Assembly (NCBI RefSeq): GCF_017744095.1
Contig: NZ_JAGHQX010000003.1
Location: 124,001-188,000, forward strand
Source of the DNA: Shimia sp. R10_1
Lineage (GTDB): Bacteria > Pseudomonadota > Alphaproteobacteria > Rhodobacterales > Rhodobacteraceae
DNA length: 64,000 nt
Reading direction: 5' to 3'
The position numbers and the translations under genes were made by a program. Below the pieces are notes generated by a model. The model made no database searches and was not told the DNA's origin. It saw only the letters and a program-made list of their open reading frames with translations. Positions 17,777 through 26,801 of the stretch are shown piece after piece (the first letter of the stretch is position 1; each line of letters starts with the position of its first letter).

Positions 17777-20626
17777 CTACTCCGCAGCCTCTGCATAATC
17801 ATCCATGGGCGGACAGGTGCAAACCAGATTGCGGTCTCCATAAGCGTTGTCCACCCGGTTCACTGGCGGCCAGTATTTGTCCACACGGAACGCACCGGGC
17901 GGGAAGCACCCCTGCTCACGGCTGTAGGGGCGATCCCAGTCTTTCACCAGATCTTCCATCGTGTGCGGCGCATTCTTCAGCGGGTTGTTCTCCGCATCCA
18001 TACGACCTTCTTCGATGTCACGGATCTCTTCACGAATGGCGAGCATCGCATCACAGAAACGATCAATCTCCGCTTTGTTTTCAGATTCCGTGGGCTCAAT
18101 CATCAACGTGCCCGCCACAGGCCAGCTCATGGTTGGCGCATGGAAGCCTGCGTCAATCAGACGTTTGGCAATATCATCCACAGTGATGCCAACGCTGTCC
18201 GCAAACGGGCGGGTGTCGATGATACATTCATGCGCCACACGGCCGGTTGGACCTTTGTAGAGCACGTCAAACGCGCCCTCGAGCCGCTTGGCGATGTAGT
18301 TGCCGTTCAGGATCGCAACACGCGTTGCCTGCGTCAGCCCCTCACCCGCCATCATCAAAACATAAGCCCAGCTGATGGGCAGGATCGACGGAGACCCAAA
18401 CGGCGCAGCAGAGACAGGCCCCTCTGCGCCACCGGTGTCAGGGTGGCCGGGCAGATGTGGAGCCAGATGCGCTTTCACGCCAATTGGGCCCATGCCGGGG
18501 CCGCCGCCACCGTGCGGAATGCAGAAGGTCTTGTGCAGGTTCAGGTGGCTCACATCCCCACCAATGTCGCCCGGACGGGACAGACCCACCATCGCATTGA
18601 GGTTGGCCCCGTCGATATAGACCTGCCCGCCAAACTCATGGGTGATGCCACAGACCTCATGCACCGTGTCTTCAAACACACCATGGGTGGATGGGTAAGT
18701 GATCATGCAGCCCGCAAGGTTTTCGGCGTGTTTCTCCGCCTTTTCGCGGAAGTCTGCCACGTCAATATCGCCGTTCTCCGCCGACTTCACCGGAACCACT
18801 TTCCAGCCAACCATCTGGGCAGAGGCTGGGTTGGTCCCATGCGCGCTCATCGGGATCAGACAGACATTGCGGTGCGCCTCCCCACGGGACCGGTGATAGG
18901 CCGCAATGGTCAAAAGACCCGCGTATTCGCCCTGCGCGCCAGAGTTCGGTTGCATGGAAATCGCGTCATACCCAGTGATCTGGCACAGACGGTCATTCAA
19001 ATCTTCGATCATATGGGTGTAACCCTGCGCCTGATCTTTGGGCACAAACGGGTGCATTTGCGAAAATTCGGGCCAACTCACTGGCATCATTTCCACCGCT
19101 GCATTCAGCTTCATCGTACAGGAGCCGAGAGGAATCATCGCACGATCCAGTGCCAGATCGCGATCCGCCAAACGCCGCATGTAGCGCATCATCTCGGTTT
19201 CCGCACGGTTCATGTGGAAAATCGGATGATCCAGATAGCCCGATGTGCGCAACTGTGCTTCCGGCAAGCGATACTCAGGTGTGTAATCCTCATCCGCCTG
19301 CACGATACCAAAGGCACGCCAAACCGCTTCGATTGTATGGGGATCCGTGGTTTCATCCACCGAAATGCCAACCTTGGTCTTGCCCACTTTGCGCAGGTTG
19401 ATGCCTTCCTGCACCGCATGCTGCAACACACCGCGCTGCAAAAGCCCAACGTCCACGGTCACCGTGTCAAAAAAGGAGGCCTGCTCCACAGTGAAACCTG
19501 CAGCTTCCAGCCCTTTTACAAGACGCACGGTCTTGCGATGCACGCGTTGGGCAATCGCCTTCAGCCCCTTTGGGCCATGGAACACCGCATACATCGACGC
19601 CATCACCGCCAGCAGCGCCTGAGCTGTGCAAACGTTGGAGTTGGCCTTTTCACGACGAATGTGCTGTTCACGGGTTTGCAGCGACAGGCGGTAGGCCCGG
19701 TTGCCATGGCTGTCAATCGACACCCCAATGATCCGGCCCGGCATTGCACGTTTGTAAGCGTCCTTACAGCTCATGTAGGCGGCGTGCGGACCACCGTAGC
19801 CAATTGGCACACCAAAGCGCTGCGTGCTGCCCACGGCGATATCTGCGCCCATGGCGCCCGGCTCTTTCAGCAGCGTCAGCGCCAGCGGATCCGCAACAAC
19901 CACACCAATCGCTTTGGTGGCATGCAAAGCATCAATCTCTTTGGTGAAGTCGCGCACATGACCATGCGTGCCCGGATACTGAAAAATAGCGCCAAAGACC
20001 TTTTCAGCATCCAGATCATCCGGATTGCCAATGATGAGTTCGATGTCCAGCGGTGCCGCGCGGGTCTGCATCACGGCGATATTCTGCGGATGGCAGTTTT
20101 CATCGACAAAGAAAGCCTTGGCTTTGGATTTCGACACCCGCTGCGCCATGGTCATCGCTTCGGCACACGCCGTGGATTCATCCAGCAAAGAGGCATTGGC
20201 CACTTCAAGACCCGTGAGGTCGCTCACCATCGTCTGATAGTTCAGCAGCGCCTCAAGACGACCTTGCGAGATTTCGGGCTGATAAGGCGTATAAGCTGTG
20301 TACCAGGCAGGGTTTTCCAGAATGTTGCGCTGGATCGCTGGCGGCGTGACGGTGCCGTAATAACCCTGCCCGATCAGGCTGGTCAGCACTTTGTTCTTGT
20401 CTGCTGTTTCGCGCATATGACGCAGCACTTCCCGCTCCGACATAGGGCGGCCAAAGTCCAGCGGCTGTTTCTGACGGATGCTCTCTGGCATCGTATCATC
20501 AATCAGCGCCTCCAGACTGTCTGCGCCAATCACCTCCAGCATCTCGTTCATCTCTTCCGGAGACGGGCCAATGTGGCGGCGATTGGCAAAATCGTAGGGC
20601 AAGTACTCTGTGGGTTTGAAGGTCAT
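17777..20626 (-). CDS. gcvP: Glycine dehydrogenase (decarboxylating), P protein
   Basis: The P protein decarboxylates glycine with PLP and passes the aminomethyl group to lipoyl-GcvH. The 949-residue length matches the single-chain (homodimeric) form. The N-terminal half has the [11 protein letters not shown] block. The PLP lysine is in [20 protein letters not shown] in the C-terminal half. I placed the start at the ATG at 20626, six bases after GAGGAG; the upstream in-frame reading has no such site. It is the last gene of the gcvT-gcvH-gcvP operon, after a 172-base gap with a strong hairpin, so it may be expressed at a different level from gcvT and gcvH. Confidence 0.97.
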   Translation of the reverse strand: MTFKPTEYLPYDFANRRHIGPSPEEMNEMLEVIGADSLEALIDDTMPESIRQKQPLDFGRPMSEREVLRHMRETADKNKVLTSLIGQGYYGTVTPPAIQRNILENPAWYTAYTPYQPEISQGRLEALLNYQTMVSDLTGLEVANASLLDESTACAEAMTMAQRVSKSKAKAFFVDENCHPQNIAVMQTRAAPLDIELIIGNPDDLDAEKVFGAIFQYPGTHGHVRDFTKEIDALHATKAIGVVVADPLALTLLKEPGAMGADIAVGSTQRFGVPIGYGGPHAAYMSCKDAYKRAMPGRIIGVSIDSHGNRAYRLSLQTREQHIRREKANSNVCTAQALLAVMASMYAVFHGPKGLKAIAQRVHRKTVRLVKGLEAAGFTVEQASFFDTVTVDVGLLQRGVLQHAVQEGINLRKVGKTKVGISVDETTDPHTIEAVWRAFGIVQADEDYTPEYRLPEAQLRTSGYLDHPIFHMNRAETEMMRYMRRLADRDLALDRAMIPLGSCTMKLNAAVEMMPVSWPEFSQMHPFVPKDQAQGYTHMIEDLNDRLCQITGYDAISMQPNSGAQGEYAGLLTIAAYHRSRGEAHRNVCLIPMSAHGTNPASAQMVGWKVVPVKSAENGDIDVADFREKAEKHAENLAGCMITYPSTHGVFEDTVHEVCGITHEFGGQVYIDGANLNAMVGLSRPGDIGGDVSHLNLHKTFCIPHGGGGPGMGPIGVKAHLAPHLPGHPDTGGAEGPVSAAPFGSPSILPISWAYVLMMAGEGLTQATRVAILNGNYIAKRLEGAFDVLYKGPTGRVAHECIIDTRPFADSVGITVDDIAKRLIDAGFHAPTMSWPVAGTLMIEPTESENKAEIDRFCDAMLAIREEIRDIEEGRMDAENNPLKNAPHTMEDLVKDWDRPYSREQGCFPPGAFRVDKYWPPVNRVDNAYGDRNLVCTCPPMDDYAEAAE

Positions 20627-20681
20627 CTTCATCTCCTCAACAATCCGCAGCAACAGGTGCGCGAAGATAAAAGTCATCAGC

Positions 20682-20706
20682 TGGCTCAACGGTCACCGCT
20701 GAGCCA
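20682..20706 (-). other. Intercistronic hairpin in the gcvH-gcvP gap
   Basis: TGGCTCA and TGAGCCA at the ends pair, and the stem continues to about 11 pairs around a three-base loop. No T run follows, so it is more likely an RNA stability or processing element than a terminator. Confidence 0.55.
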
Positions 20707-20798
20707 ATCAAGGTTTTTACGTCGCTGTCTTGGGTCGCGGCACAAAGGAAACCTGTGCCAAATCTGGAAACGGCCGCAGGGCACATCTCCGGATGCGG

Positions 20799-21158
20799 TT
20801 ACCCAATGAAGTCCTTGTAGGTGGCTTCGTCCATGTAGTCGTCCATCTGAGACAGGTCGGACGGTTTGATCTTGAAGAACCAAGCGCCTTCCATAGGGTC
20901 GTCATTGACCTTGCCCGGCTCATCCACAAGCGGCTCATTCACTTCAACGATTTCCCCGTCCAAAGGCGCCAGAATGTCGCTGGCCGCCTTCACGGACTCA
21001 ATCACGCAGACTTCTTCGTCTTTGGTGACTTCCGTGCCCGCCTCTGGCAGTTCCACAAACACAACATCGCCCAGCTGCTCGCTGGCGTGCTCTGTGATCC
21101 CCACCACGATCAGGTCGCCTTCTGCGCGCAGCCATTCGTGCTCTTCTGTGAATTTCAT
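20799..21158 (-). CDS. gcvH: Glycine cleavage system H protein
   Basis: GcvH carries the lipoyl arm that shuttles the aminomethyl group between P and T proteins. The 119-residue protein has the lipoylation lysine in VCVIESVKAASDI and the GEIVEVNEPL hairpin. It starts KFTEEHEWLR, as is usual. A GGAG precedes the ATG. It is 18 bases downstream of gcvT in the same operon. Confidence 0.97.
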   Translation of the reverse strand: MKFTEEHEWLRAEGDLIVVGITEHASEQLGDVVFVELPEAGTEVTKDEEVCVIESVKAASDILAPLDGEIVEVNEPLVDEPGKVNDDPMEGAWFFKIKPSDLSQMDDYMDEATYKDFIG

Positions 21159-21176
21159 TGCTTGCTCTCCTGTTGC

Positions 21177-22313
21177 TCAACGTTTGAAATTGGCGGGCAC
21201 CAACGGCATCTTCGCCACTGTCACCGGCATGCGCTTTCCACGCACTTCACCAAAGATTTCTGTGCCAGCCGCCGCCTGTGCGCTGCCGACATATCCCATT
21301 GCGACCGGGCCATTCAGGGTGGGACCAAAGCCGCCAGAGGTGACTTCCCCAATTGGATCACCGCCTTCTGCTTGCGCAAAAAGAGGTGTGCCGGCACGCA
21401 TCGGTGCGCGCCCTTGCGGGGCCAGCCCAACACGCTTGCGTGCCACACCCTCCGCCAGATCGCCAAATATCCGATCTGCGCCGGGGAAGCCGCCCGCCCG
21501 TGCACCATCTGCACGCCGCACTTTCTGGATTGCCCAGGTCAGCGCTGCTTCGATAGGCGAGGTTTCTGCATCAATGTCATTGCCATAGAGGCACAGCCCG
21601 CCCTCAAGACGCAGACTGTCGCGCGCGCCCAATCCGATCGGGGCAACCTCTTCCATCTCCAAAAGCTTACGACACAGCGCATCAGCCGCCTCTGCCGGAA
21701 TGGAAATTTCATAACCATCTTCACCAGTGTAGCCAGAACGGCTGACCCAACAGGCCACACCATCAAGCTCGACTTCGGCAAAATCCATAAAGGCCATCCC
21801 GGCCACGGTTGGGTTAAGGCGGGACAGTGCCGCCTCAGCAGCAGGCCCCTGTAGCGCAACCAAGGCACGATCCGTGATTTCAGTTACCGAAACCGCTGGC
21901 GCCAGCGCCTGCGTCATCCGCGCGATGTCAGCCTCTTTGCAGGCAGCATTCACCACCACAAACAGATGATCTCCGCGATTGGCAAACATCAGATCGTCTT
22001 CGATCCCACCCGCTTCATTGGTAAAAAACCCATACCGCTGGCGGCCTTCGCCAAGGCCCAGCACGTCAACGGGCACCAGTGTTTCAAAAGCCTCAGCAGC
22101 GGCAGCGTAGCTTTCCGCTTTCAGCACCACCTGCCCCATATGGCTCACATCAAAAAGGCCCGCTTGTGCGCGTGTGTGCAGGTGCTCTTTCATCACACCC
22201 ATTGGGTATTGCACAGGCATGTCATAGCCCGCGAACCCAACCATTTTGGCACCCAGATCAATGTGCAGATCATATAGCGGTGTGCGCTTCAGGTCTGCGA
22301 CCGTCTCTCCCAT
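21177..22313 (-). CDS. gcvT: Glycine cleavage system T protein (aminomethyltransferase)
   Basis: GcvT moves the one-carbon unit to tetrahydrofolate and releases ammonia. The 378-residue protein has the GcvT family blocks PLYDLHIDLGAKMVGFAGYD, LFDVSHMGQV, WVSRSGYTGEDGYEI and LEGGLCLYGNDID, followed by the C-terminal barrel domain. It is the first gene of the operon, directly downstream of a tandem glycine riboswitch, so expression should rise with glycine. AGGAAGG lies about nine bases before the ATG. Confidence 0.96.
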   Translation of the reverse strand: MGETVADLKRTPLYDLHIDLGAKMVGFAGYDMPVQYPMGVMKEHLHTRAQAGLFDVSHMGQVVLKAESYAAAAEAFETLVPVDVLGLGEGRQRYGFFTNEAGGIEDDLMFANRGDHLFVVVNAACKEADIARMTQALAPAVSVTEITDRALVALQGPAAEAALSRLNPTVAGMAFMDFAEVELDGVACWVSRSGYTGEDGYEISIPAEAADALCRKLLEMEEVAPIGLGARDSLRLEGGLCLYGNDIDAETSPIEAALTWAIQKVRRADGARAGGFPGADRIFGDLAEGVARKRVGLAPQGRAPMRAGTPLFAQAEGGDPIGEVTSGGFGPTLNGPVAMGYVGSAQAAAGTEIFGEVRGKRMPVTVAKMPLVPANFKR

Positions 22314-22402
22314 AGGCTTCGCCCTTCCTCTTTCCGGGCGTATCCATGTTGATGGTCACATCCGGCATCCCATATCCGCGCATAGATCTTGCGCGTGCGA
22401 TG

Positions 22403-22558
22403 CCCCCTCTGTCCTTCAGCCTGAGATCGTTATCCCTTCGGCGGGCGCACCAGACGCCACTCTCCAGAGTGTTGTTTCAAAAATGAGTCGGTCCCTTTGG
22501 CCTGAGAGTTTCCGGGGCGGTTGCTCCTTCGGCACCGGATTTCTCCAGTTCTCCCGAT
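22403..22558 (-). ncRNA. Tandem glycine riboswitch
   Basis: Read on the minus strand, two aptamers lie one after the other. The first holds GTGCCGAAGGAGCAA and GGAAACTCTCAGGC (about 22558-22485). The second holds CCCGCCGAAGGGATAA and GATCTCAGGCTGAAGG (about 22482-22403). These are the conserved glycine-aptamer cores. The element is about 90 bases before gcvT. In this family glycine binding normally turns the operon on. I did not identify the expression platform; the 90-base gap could contain it. Confidence 0.93.
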
Positions 22559-22681
22559 TCACTTGCGTGCACCGTAGTATGCAGAGGCAGAGGTGACAAG
22601 CCACTATATCGAGATCTCTTATCACGACATAAGCAAGGCTTATTTCGGGGGCTCGAAATTCACAAACCTAAGTGATCTTCT

Positions 22682-23110
22682 TTATGAAGGAGAAAGCGCG
22701 CTGATATCTGTCGCATCCATCAACGCCGCCAATGTGACCTGATCCAAACGCGTATAAAAGGCTTCTGCCGCCTCTCTCAAAATATCTTGCAAACGCTCCG
22801 TCGCGGCACGATCACAGCCAACCTCCGTGCCCGCACAGCACTCCTCAACCGGAAAAGGACCTTCTATCGCGCGAAAAATCTCACCAATGCAGATATCTTC
22901 TTGCTTGTGCGCAAGACGCACACCGCCTGAGCGGCCACGCTGTGTCTCAAGAAACCCCAACAAGGCAAGCTTGTGGATCACTTGCGCAAGATGATTTTCA
23001 GAAGCGTTACACTCCGCAGCAATTTCATGCTTGGTAACAAGCCGATTTGGGTTCGCTGCGCAGTACATCAAAACACACATCGCAATATTGGTTCGTTTGG
23101 TGATGCGCAT
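22682..23110 (-). CDS. Rrf2-family regulator, NsrR-like
   Basis: The 142-residue protein has a winged helix-turn-helix (about residues 5-65: ECNASENHLAQVIHKLALLG, then RGRSGGVRLA) and three cysteines at 91, 92 and 99 in the EECCAGTEVGC segment, where Rrf2 proteins bind an Fe-S cluster. The start MRITKRTNIAMCVLMY resembles NsrR of Alphaproteobacteria, which senses nitric oxide; IscR or RirA are less likely on length and cysteine spacing. AGGA is seven bases before the ATG. An FNR-type box lies 72 bases upstream. No nitric-oxide detoxification gene is adjacent, so the regulon is unknown. Confidence 0.82.
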   Translation of the reverse strand: MRITKRTNIAMCVLMYCAANPNRLVTKHEIAAECNASENHLAQVIHKLALLGFLETQRGRSGGVRLAHKQEDICIGEIFRAIEGPFPVEECCAGTEVGCDRAATERLQDILREAAEAFYTRLDQVTLAALMDATDISALSPS

Positions 23111-23181
23111 CTTGAAGTCCTATTATTCGTGCCCCTCTAAATCCCCAAGCGTCTGGTTACTAATTGGTTTACGTCACGACA

Positions 23182-23195
23182 TTGACATAGATCAA
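23182..23195. promoter_or_regulatory. FNR/Dnr-type box between NsrR-like gene and GGCT-like gene
   Basis: The 14-base TTGACATAGATCAA matches TTGAT-N4-ATCAA with one change in the first half. Its centre is about 41.5 bases upstream of a plausible minus-strand start site near 23147, the classical activating position for the NsrR-like gene. Relative to the gene at 23217 it is too close to activate. This is pattern matching only. Confidence 0.5.
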
Positions 23196-23216
23196 ACAGC
23201 ATGATCGTTACACACC

Positions 23217-23780
23217 ATGAACACCTCTTATTTCTTTGGCTATGGCAGCCTCGTAAACGAGCGCACGCACACTTACGAAGATCTGCATCATGCAACGTTG
23301 AAGGGCTGGCGGCGCACGTGGCGCCATACGCGTCTGCGACCCGTCGCCTTTTTGACCGCCATGCCGGACCCTCATTCTTCAATCGAGGGCATCATTGCGC
23401 ATGTGCCAAACAATGACTGGGCAGCCCTTGACGAGAGAGAGTTTGCCTATGACCGTGTCAGCGCAACCTCGTCGATCACACATGCCAAATCCGCTGCGGT
23501 TGACATTGCCGTCTATCAGGTCCCCAAAGACACGGGTCTCGCGCCAGACATCCGGCACCCGATCTGGCTCAGTTATCTGGATGTGGTCATCCAAGGATAC
23601 CTTCGCCATTTTGGCGAGGCTGGAGTCTCTCGCTTTTTTGACACCACATCGGGATGGGATGCGCCCATTCTAAATGACCGCGCAGCACCGAACTATCCAC
23701 GCACACAACAGCTCAGCGCGGCGGAAACGGCTCTTGTGGACGCACATCTGCACAGCGTTGGTGCAAAGGTCATCCCCTAA
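23217..23780 (+). CDS. Gamma-glutamylcyclotransferase-fold protein
   Basis: The 187-residue protein starts YFFGYGSLVNERTHTY, with the YGSL loop that binds the gamma-glutamyl group in GGCT/AIG2-type proteins, and has the conserved acidic residue region DEREFAYDRV. Family members release 5-oxoproline from gamma-glutamyl peptides or glutathione, but many bacterial ones are untested. No Shine-Dalgarno precedes the ATG, so the message may be leaderless or the start may be different. It is divergent from the NsrR-like gene and ends at a bidirectional terminator. Confidence 0.78.
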   Translation: MNTSYFFGYGSLVNERTHTYEDLHHATLKGWRRTWRHTRLRPVAFLTAMPDPHSSIEGIIAHVPNNDWAALDEREFAYDRVSATSSITHAKSAAVDIAVYQVPKDTGLAPDIRHPIWLSYLDVVIQGYLRHFGEAGVSRFFDTTSGWDAPILNDRAAPNYPRTQQLSAAETALVDAHLHSVGAKVIP

Positions 23781-23790
23781 ATAGCAAAGA

Positions 23791-23819
23791 AAAAGGCGAC
23801 CCGTGGGTCGCCTTTTCAA
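23791..23819. terminator. Bidirectional terminator
   Basis: AAAAGGCGACCC (23791-23802) and GGGTCGCCTTTT (23805-23816) form a perfect 12-pair stem. A T run follows on either strand. It serves both convergent genes, ending at 23780 and 23837. Confidence 0.9.
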
Positions 23820-23836
23820 ACCGGTTTTTCTTCGGG

Positions 23837-24769
23837 TCAAAGCATCAGTTGATAGCTGGCGGGCGCGTATTTGTAGCCACCGTCATGACTTTCAACATAG
23901 CCAACCGCAGGCCAAGGCATGTGATAGCCAACAAAGGGCACCTTATCTGCAGCCAGCATATCAAGCACCTTACGACGCGTCGCTGCGGCGGCAGCTTTGT
24001 CCATGTCAAACTTCACTTCCCAATCAGGATAAGACAGCGACCAGACATAGTGGTTGGCGAAATCGGCGCAAAGCATCAGTTGTTTGCCGTCGCTTTCAAT
24101 CATGTAGGCCATATGGCCTGGGGTATGCCCAAAGGTGCCGACCGCAGTGATGCCACTTGCGACTGAGGCACCATCTTCAATCATGTCAAAACGCTCTGCA
24201 TTGGGACGCACCTTGCCTTCAAAGGCTTTGTTGCCATCAGTTTTCGCCCAAGCGTCAAACTCCACCCGCCCCGTCAGGTGCTGCGCATTGGCAAAGGTGA
24301 CACCACTCTCACCTGCAACGCCACCAATGTGATCCCCATGCATGTGCGTGATGACAAGCTTGTCCACCTGATCGGGTGTATACCCTGCCGCTGCCAACGC
24401 TGCCGTGATCGCCTCCGGGCTCAATCCCGCATCAAACAAAACCAGCTCCTCGCCGGTGTTCACAATCGTAGGAGTAAAGAAAAACTGCGCTGCATTGGTC
24501 GGAATATTGGCCGCTTCAGAGGCTTTGGCAAATTCATCTGCACTGACATTCATGCCAAAGATGTTTTGCGGACCTTCCACAGTACGCGTCCCAACCAGAA
24601 GCGTGGTCACTTCAAATTGTCCCAGCTTCATTCGGTTAAAGCGTGTCGCCCCCACGCCCATCATCTCCGCCTTGGCAGACGCTGAGTTTGGCAACAAGCC
24701 CGCCGCCAAAGGCGCAGCCGCCGCCCCAGCCAACACGCTCCGACGTGACATTTTGGAAGTTTTAGTCAT
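23837..24769 (-). CDS. Tat-exported metallo-beta-lactamase-fold hydrolase
   Basis: The 310-residue protein begins with a twin-arginine signal (MSRRSVLAG, hydrophobic stretch to about residue 32), so it is exported folded to the periplasm. The zinc motif H142-M-H144-G-D146-H147, a second His at 219 in GHTPGH, Asp236 in CADFANH and a late His in VGYHMPWP complete a two-metal MBL site. The layout resembles lactonase-type MBL hydrolases, but the substrate cannot be read. It shares an upstream region with gltX, which is divergent. Confidence 0.85.
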   Translation of the reverse strand: MTKTSKMSRRSVLAGAAAAPLAAGLLPNSASAKAEMMGVGATRFNRMKLGQFEVTTLLVGTRTVEGPQNIFGMNVSADEFAKASEAANIPTNAAQFFFTPTIVNTGEELVLFDAGLSPEAITAALAAAGYTPDQVDKLVITHMHGDHIGGVAGESGVTFANAQHLTGRVEFDAWAKTDGNKAFEGKVRPNAERFDMIEDGASVASGITAVGTFGHTPGHMAYMIESDGKQLMLCADFANHYVWSLSYPDWEVKFDMDKAAAAATRRKVLDMLAADKVPFVGYHMPWPAVGYVESHDGGYKYAPASYQLML

Positions 24770-24996
24770 GGTCCAATCCTCCTGAAGAAATTACTGATCT
24801 TTTTAGTATTGCTGGGGCTACGATAGATTTCCGCATTTGGATTGCAATTCACGGTCCCTTGAGGCGCGAGAAGACGCCAGAATCCTACGAAACGCTTAAT
24901 CAAACAGGGCTCAGCCGCCGTTCTTGGGCATCCTCTGCCGGATTTCTGGACAAAATGGCCTTCATGTGGGAAGGGAGGCAGCAACAGGAGATTCCC

Positions 24997-26322
24997 ATGA
25001 CGACCACCCGTTTTGCCCCTTCGCCGACAGGCCATATCCACGTTGGCAACCTGCGCACCGCGCTGATGAACTATCTGATCGCCCGCAAATCCGGCGGCAC
25101 CTTTATTCTGCGCATAGATGACACCGATCCAGAACGTTCCAAACAGGAGTATGTGGATGCGATCCAAGAAGATCTGGAATGGCTTGGCCTGACCTGGGAT
25201 CGGATGGAGCGCCAGTCCACACGCCTTGAGCGTTACGAGGACGCCGCGCAGCAGCTGCGCGACATGGGCCGGTTCTATGAATGCTTTGAAACACCAACCG
25301 AGCTCGACCTGAAGCGCAAGAAACAGCTCAACATGGGCAAACCGCCGGTGTATGACCGCGCCGCACTGGCCCTGTCTGACGACGACAAAGCCGCCCTTCG
25401 CGCAGAGCGTGGCACCGGCCACTGGCGCTTTAAACTTGATCATGCGCGCATCGAATGGACAGACGGTATTCTGGGCGACCGCTCTATTGACGCAGCCTCC
25501 GTGTCTGATCCCGTACTGATCCGCGCCGATGGTCAATTCCTCTACACGCTGGCCTCTGTCTGTGATGATATCGACTTTGGCATCACCGACGTTGTGCGTG
25601 GCTCCGACCACGTGACCAACACCGCGACCCAGATCCAGATCATCGAAGCACTTGGCGGCGGTGTGCCAAACTTTGCCCACCACTCCCTGCTGACCGGCCC
25701 ACAGGGCGAAGCGCTGTCCAAGCGCCTTGGCACTCTGGCTCTGCGCGATCTGCGCGAAGCCGGTGTGGAACCGATGGCGCTTCTGAGCCTTATGGCACGC
25801 CTTGGCAGCTCCGATCCGGTGGAGCTGCGCAGCTCGATTGAAGAGATCGCAGAAGGTTTTGACGTCAATAAATTTGGCGCAGCGCCCACCAAATTTGACG
25901 AACAGGATCTCTACCCGCTCACCGGCAAAGTGCTGCACGAAAAGCCACTTTCTGAGATGGCCGATGACATCGCCGCCGCTGGCGTGCCTGCCGATCTGGC
26001 TGAGCGGTTCTGGAATGTGACCCGTGAAAACATCACCACCCGCAAAGACCTTGCGCCGTGGTGGGATCTTTTTGCCAATGGCGCAGAACCAGCGATTGAC
26101 GAGGAAGATCAGGACTTCATCAAAGAAGCCATGACATTGTTGCCCGAAGGCCCATTTGACGACAGCACTTGGGGCACATGGACAGCCGCCGTGAAAGAGG
26201 CCACCGGCCGCAAAGGCCGCGGTCTCTTCATGCCGCTGCGCAAAGCCCTCACCGGCCAAAGCCACGGCCCGGACATGTCCGCCGTGATGCCGCTCTTGCA
26301 AGTCATCAAAGCACGCGGCTGA
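24997..26322 (+). CDS. gltX: Glutamyl-tRNA synthetase
   Basis: This class I enzyme charges tRNA-Glu. The 441-residue length is that of the shorter of the two GltX proteins usual in Alphaproteobacteria, which in some species charges tRNA-Gln as well; which type this is cannot be settled here. The nucleotide-binding motif is FAPSPTGHIHVGNLRTAL, the KMSKS-type loop is ALSKRLGTLALRDLREAG. I chose the ATG at 24997 because CAGGAG lies six bases upstream and the family starts just before FAPSPTG; the frame is open for 46 more codons upstream. It converges on ridA. Confidence 0.93.
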   Translation: MTTTRFAPSPTGHIHVGNLRTALMNYLIARKSGGTFILRIDDTDPERSKQEYVDAIQEDLEWLGLTWDRMERQSTRLERYEDAAQQLRDMGRFYECFETPTELDLKRKKQLNMGKPPVYDRAALALSDDDKAALRAERGTGHWRFKLDHARIEWTDGILGDRSIDAASVSDPVLIRADGQFLYTLASVCDDIDFGITDVVRGSDHVTNTATQIQIIEALGGGVPNFAHHSLLTGPQGEALSKRLGTLALRDLREAGVEPMALLSLMARLGSSDPVELRSSIEEIAEGFDVNKFGAAPTKFDEQDLYPLTGKVLHEKPLSEMADDIAAAGVPADLAERFWNVTRENITTRKDLAPWWDLFANGAEPAIDEEDQDFIKEAMTLLPEGPFDDSTWGTWTAAVKEATGRKGRGLFMPLRKALTGQSHGPDMSAVMPLLQVIKARG

Positions 26323-26330
26323 TCTAGTCA

Positions 26331-26367
26331 AAAACAAAACGGCGCGCCTCTAGAGTGAGGCGCGCCG
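26331..26367 (-). terminator. Terminator of the RidA-like gene
   Basis: An 11-pair stem, CGGCGCGCCTC (26340-26350) with GAGGCGCGCCG (26357-26367), is followed on the minus strand by TTTTGTTTT. It lies between gltX and the convergent RidA-like gene. Confidence 0.8.
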
Positions 26368-26413
26368 GAAACTGAGCGAATTGAGGCAACTGCCTCTGAG
26401 CAACCTTTGCCGG

Positions 26414-26761
26414 TCAGCTGTCTTTCACCGCAGCCGTCACAATCACCTCAACCTTCAGCACATCCCGCGCCAGTTTGGCTTCGCCACAGGCCCGCGCCGG
26501 GGCATGACCTTCAGGCACCCAAGCGTCCCAAACCGCGTTCATTTCCGCAAAATCACTCATATCAGACAGCCAGACAATCGCCTGCAGGATATGTTCGCGA
26601 TCAGAGCCCGCCTCTTCCAGAAGCGCGTCCACGCGCGACAGGCAGTCACGGGTTTGTTCGGCCACCGTGTCACCTGCACCAACCTGACCACACAGGTAGG
26701 CAACCTGATTGTGGATCACAATTTTTGACATACGGGTGCCGGTGTGGATGCGCTCTATCAT
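26414..26761 (-). CDS. RidA-family protein (reactive enamine/imine deaminase-like)
   Basis: The 115-residue protein has the YjgF/RidA fold with YLCGQVG near the start and the [19 protein letters not shown]-terminal strand containing the family Arg and Glu. The internal insertion and the start [17 protein letters not shown] are those of the RidA subgroup often annotated Rid2-Rid7, so deaminase activity is possible but not certain. It is 13 bases before the 3' end of no other gene; nadE lies upstream of it on another transcript. Confidence 0.85.
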   Translation of the reverse strand: MIERIHTGTRMSKIVIHNQVAYLCGQVGAGDTVAEQTRDCLSRVDALLEEAGSDREHILQAIVWLSDMSDFAEMNAVWDAWVPEGHAPARACGEAKLARDVLKVEVIVTAAVKDS

Positions 26762-26801
26762 TGTGTAAGCCTTTGTCGTTCTTTTACTTTGGGGATGTCA
26801 C

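Noticed and set aside
17725-17777. GC-rich hairpin pair before the gcvP stop, possibly a mobile repeat
   Set aside because: Only one copy was noticed in the window and the sequence reads as an ordinary extragenic palindrome or terminator.
17723-20809. 1028-codon plus-strand frame opposite gcvP
   Set aside because: It overlaps the whole of gcvP on the other strand and matches no family; a result of GC-rich codon bias.
24766-26337. 523-codon minus-strand frame opposite gltX
   Set aside because: The glutamyl-tRNA synthetase on the plus strand is certain; the antisense frame is a shadow.
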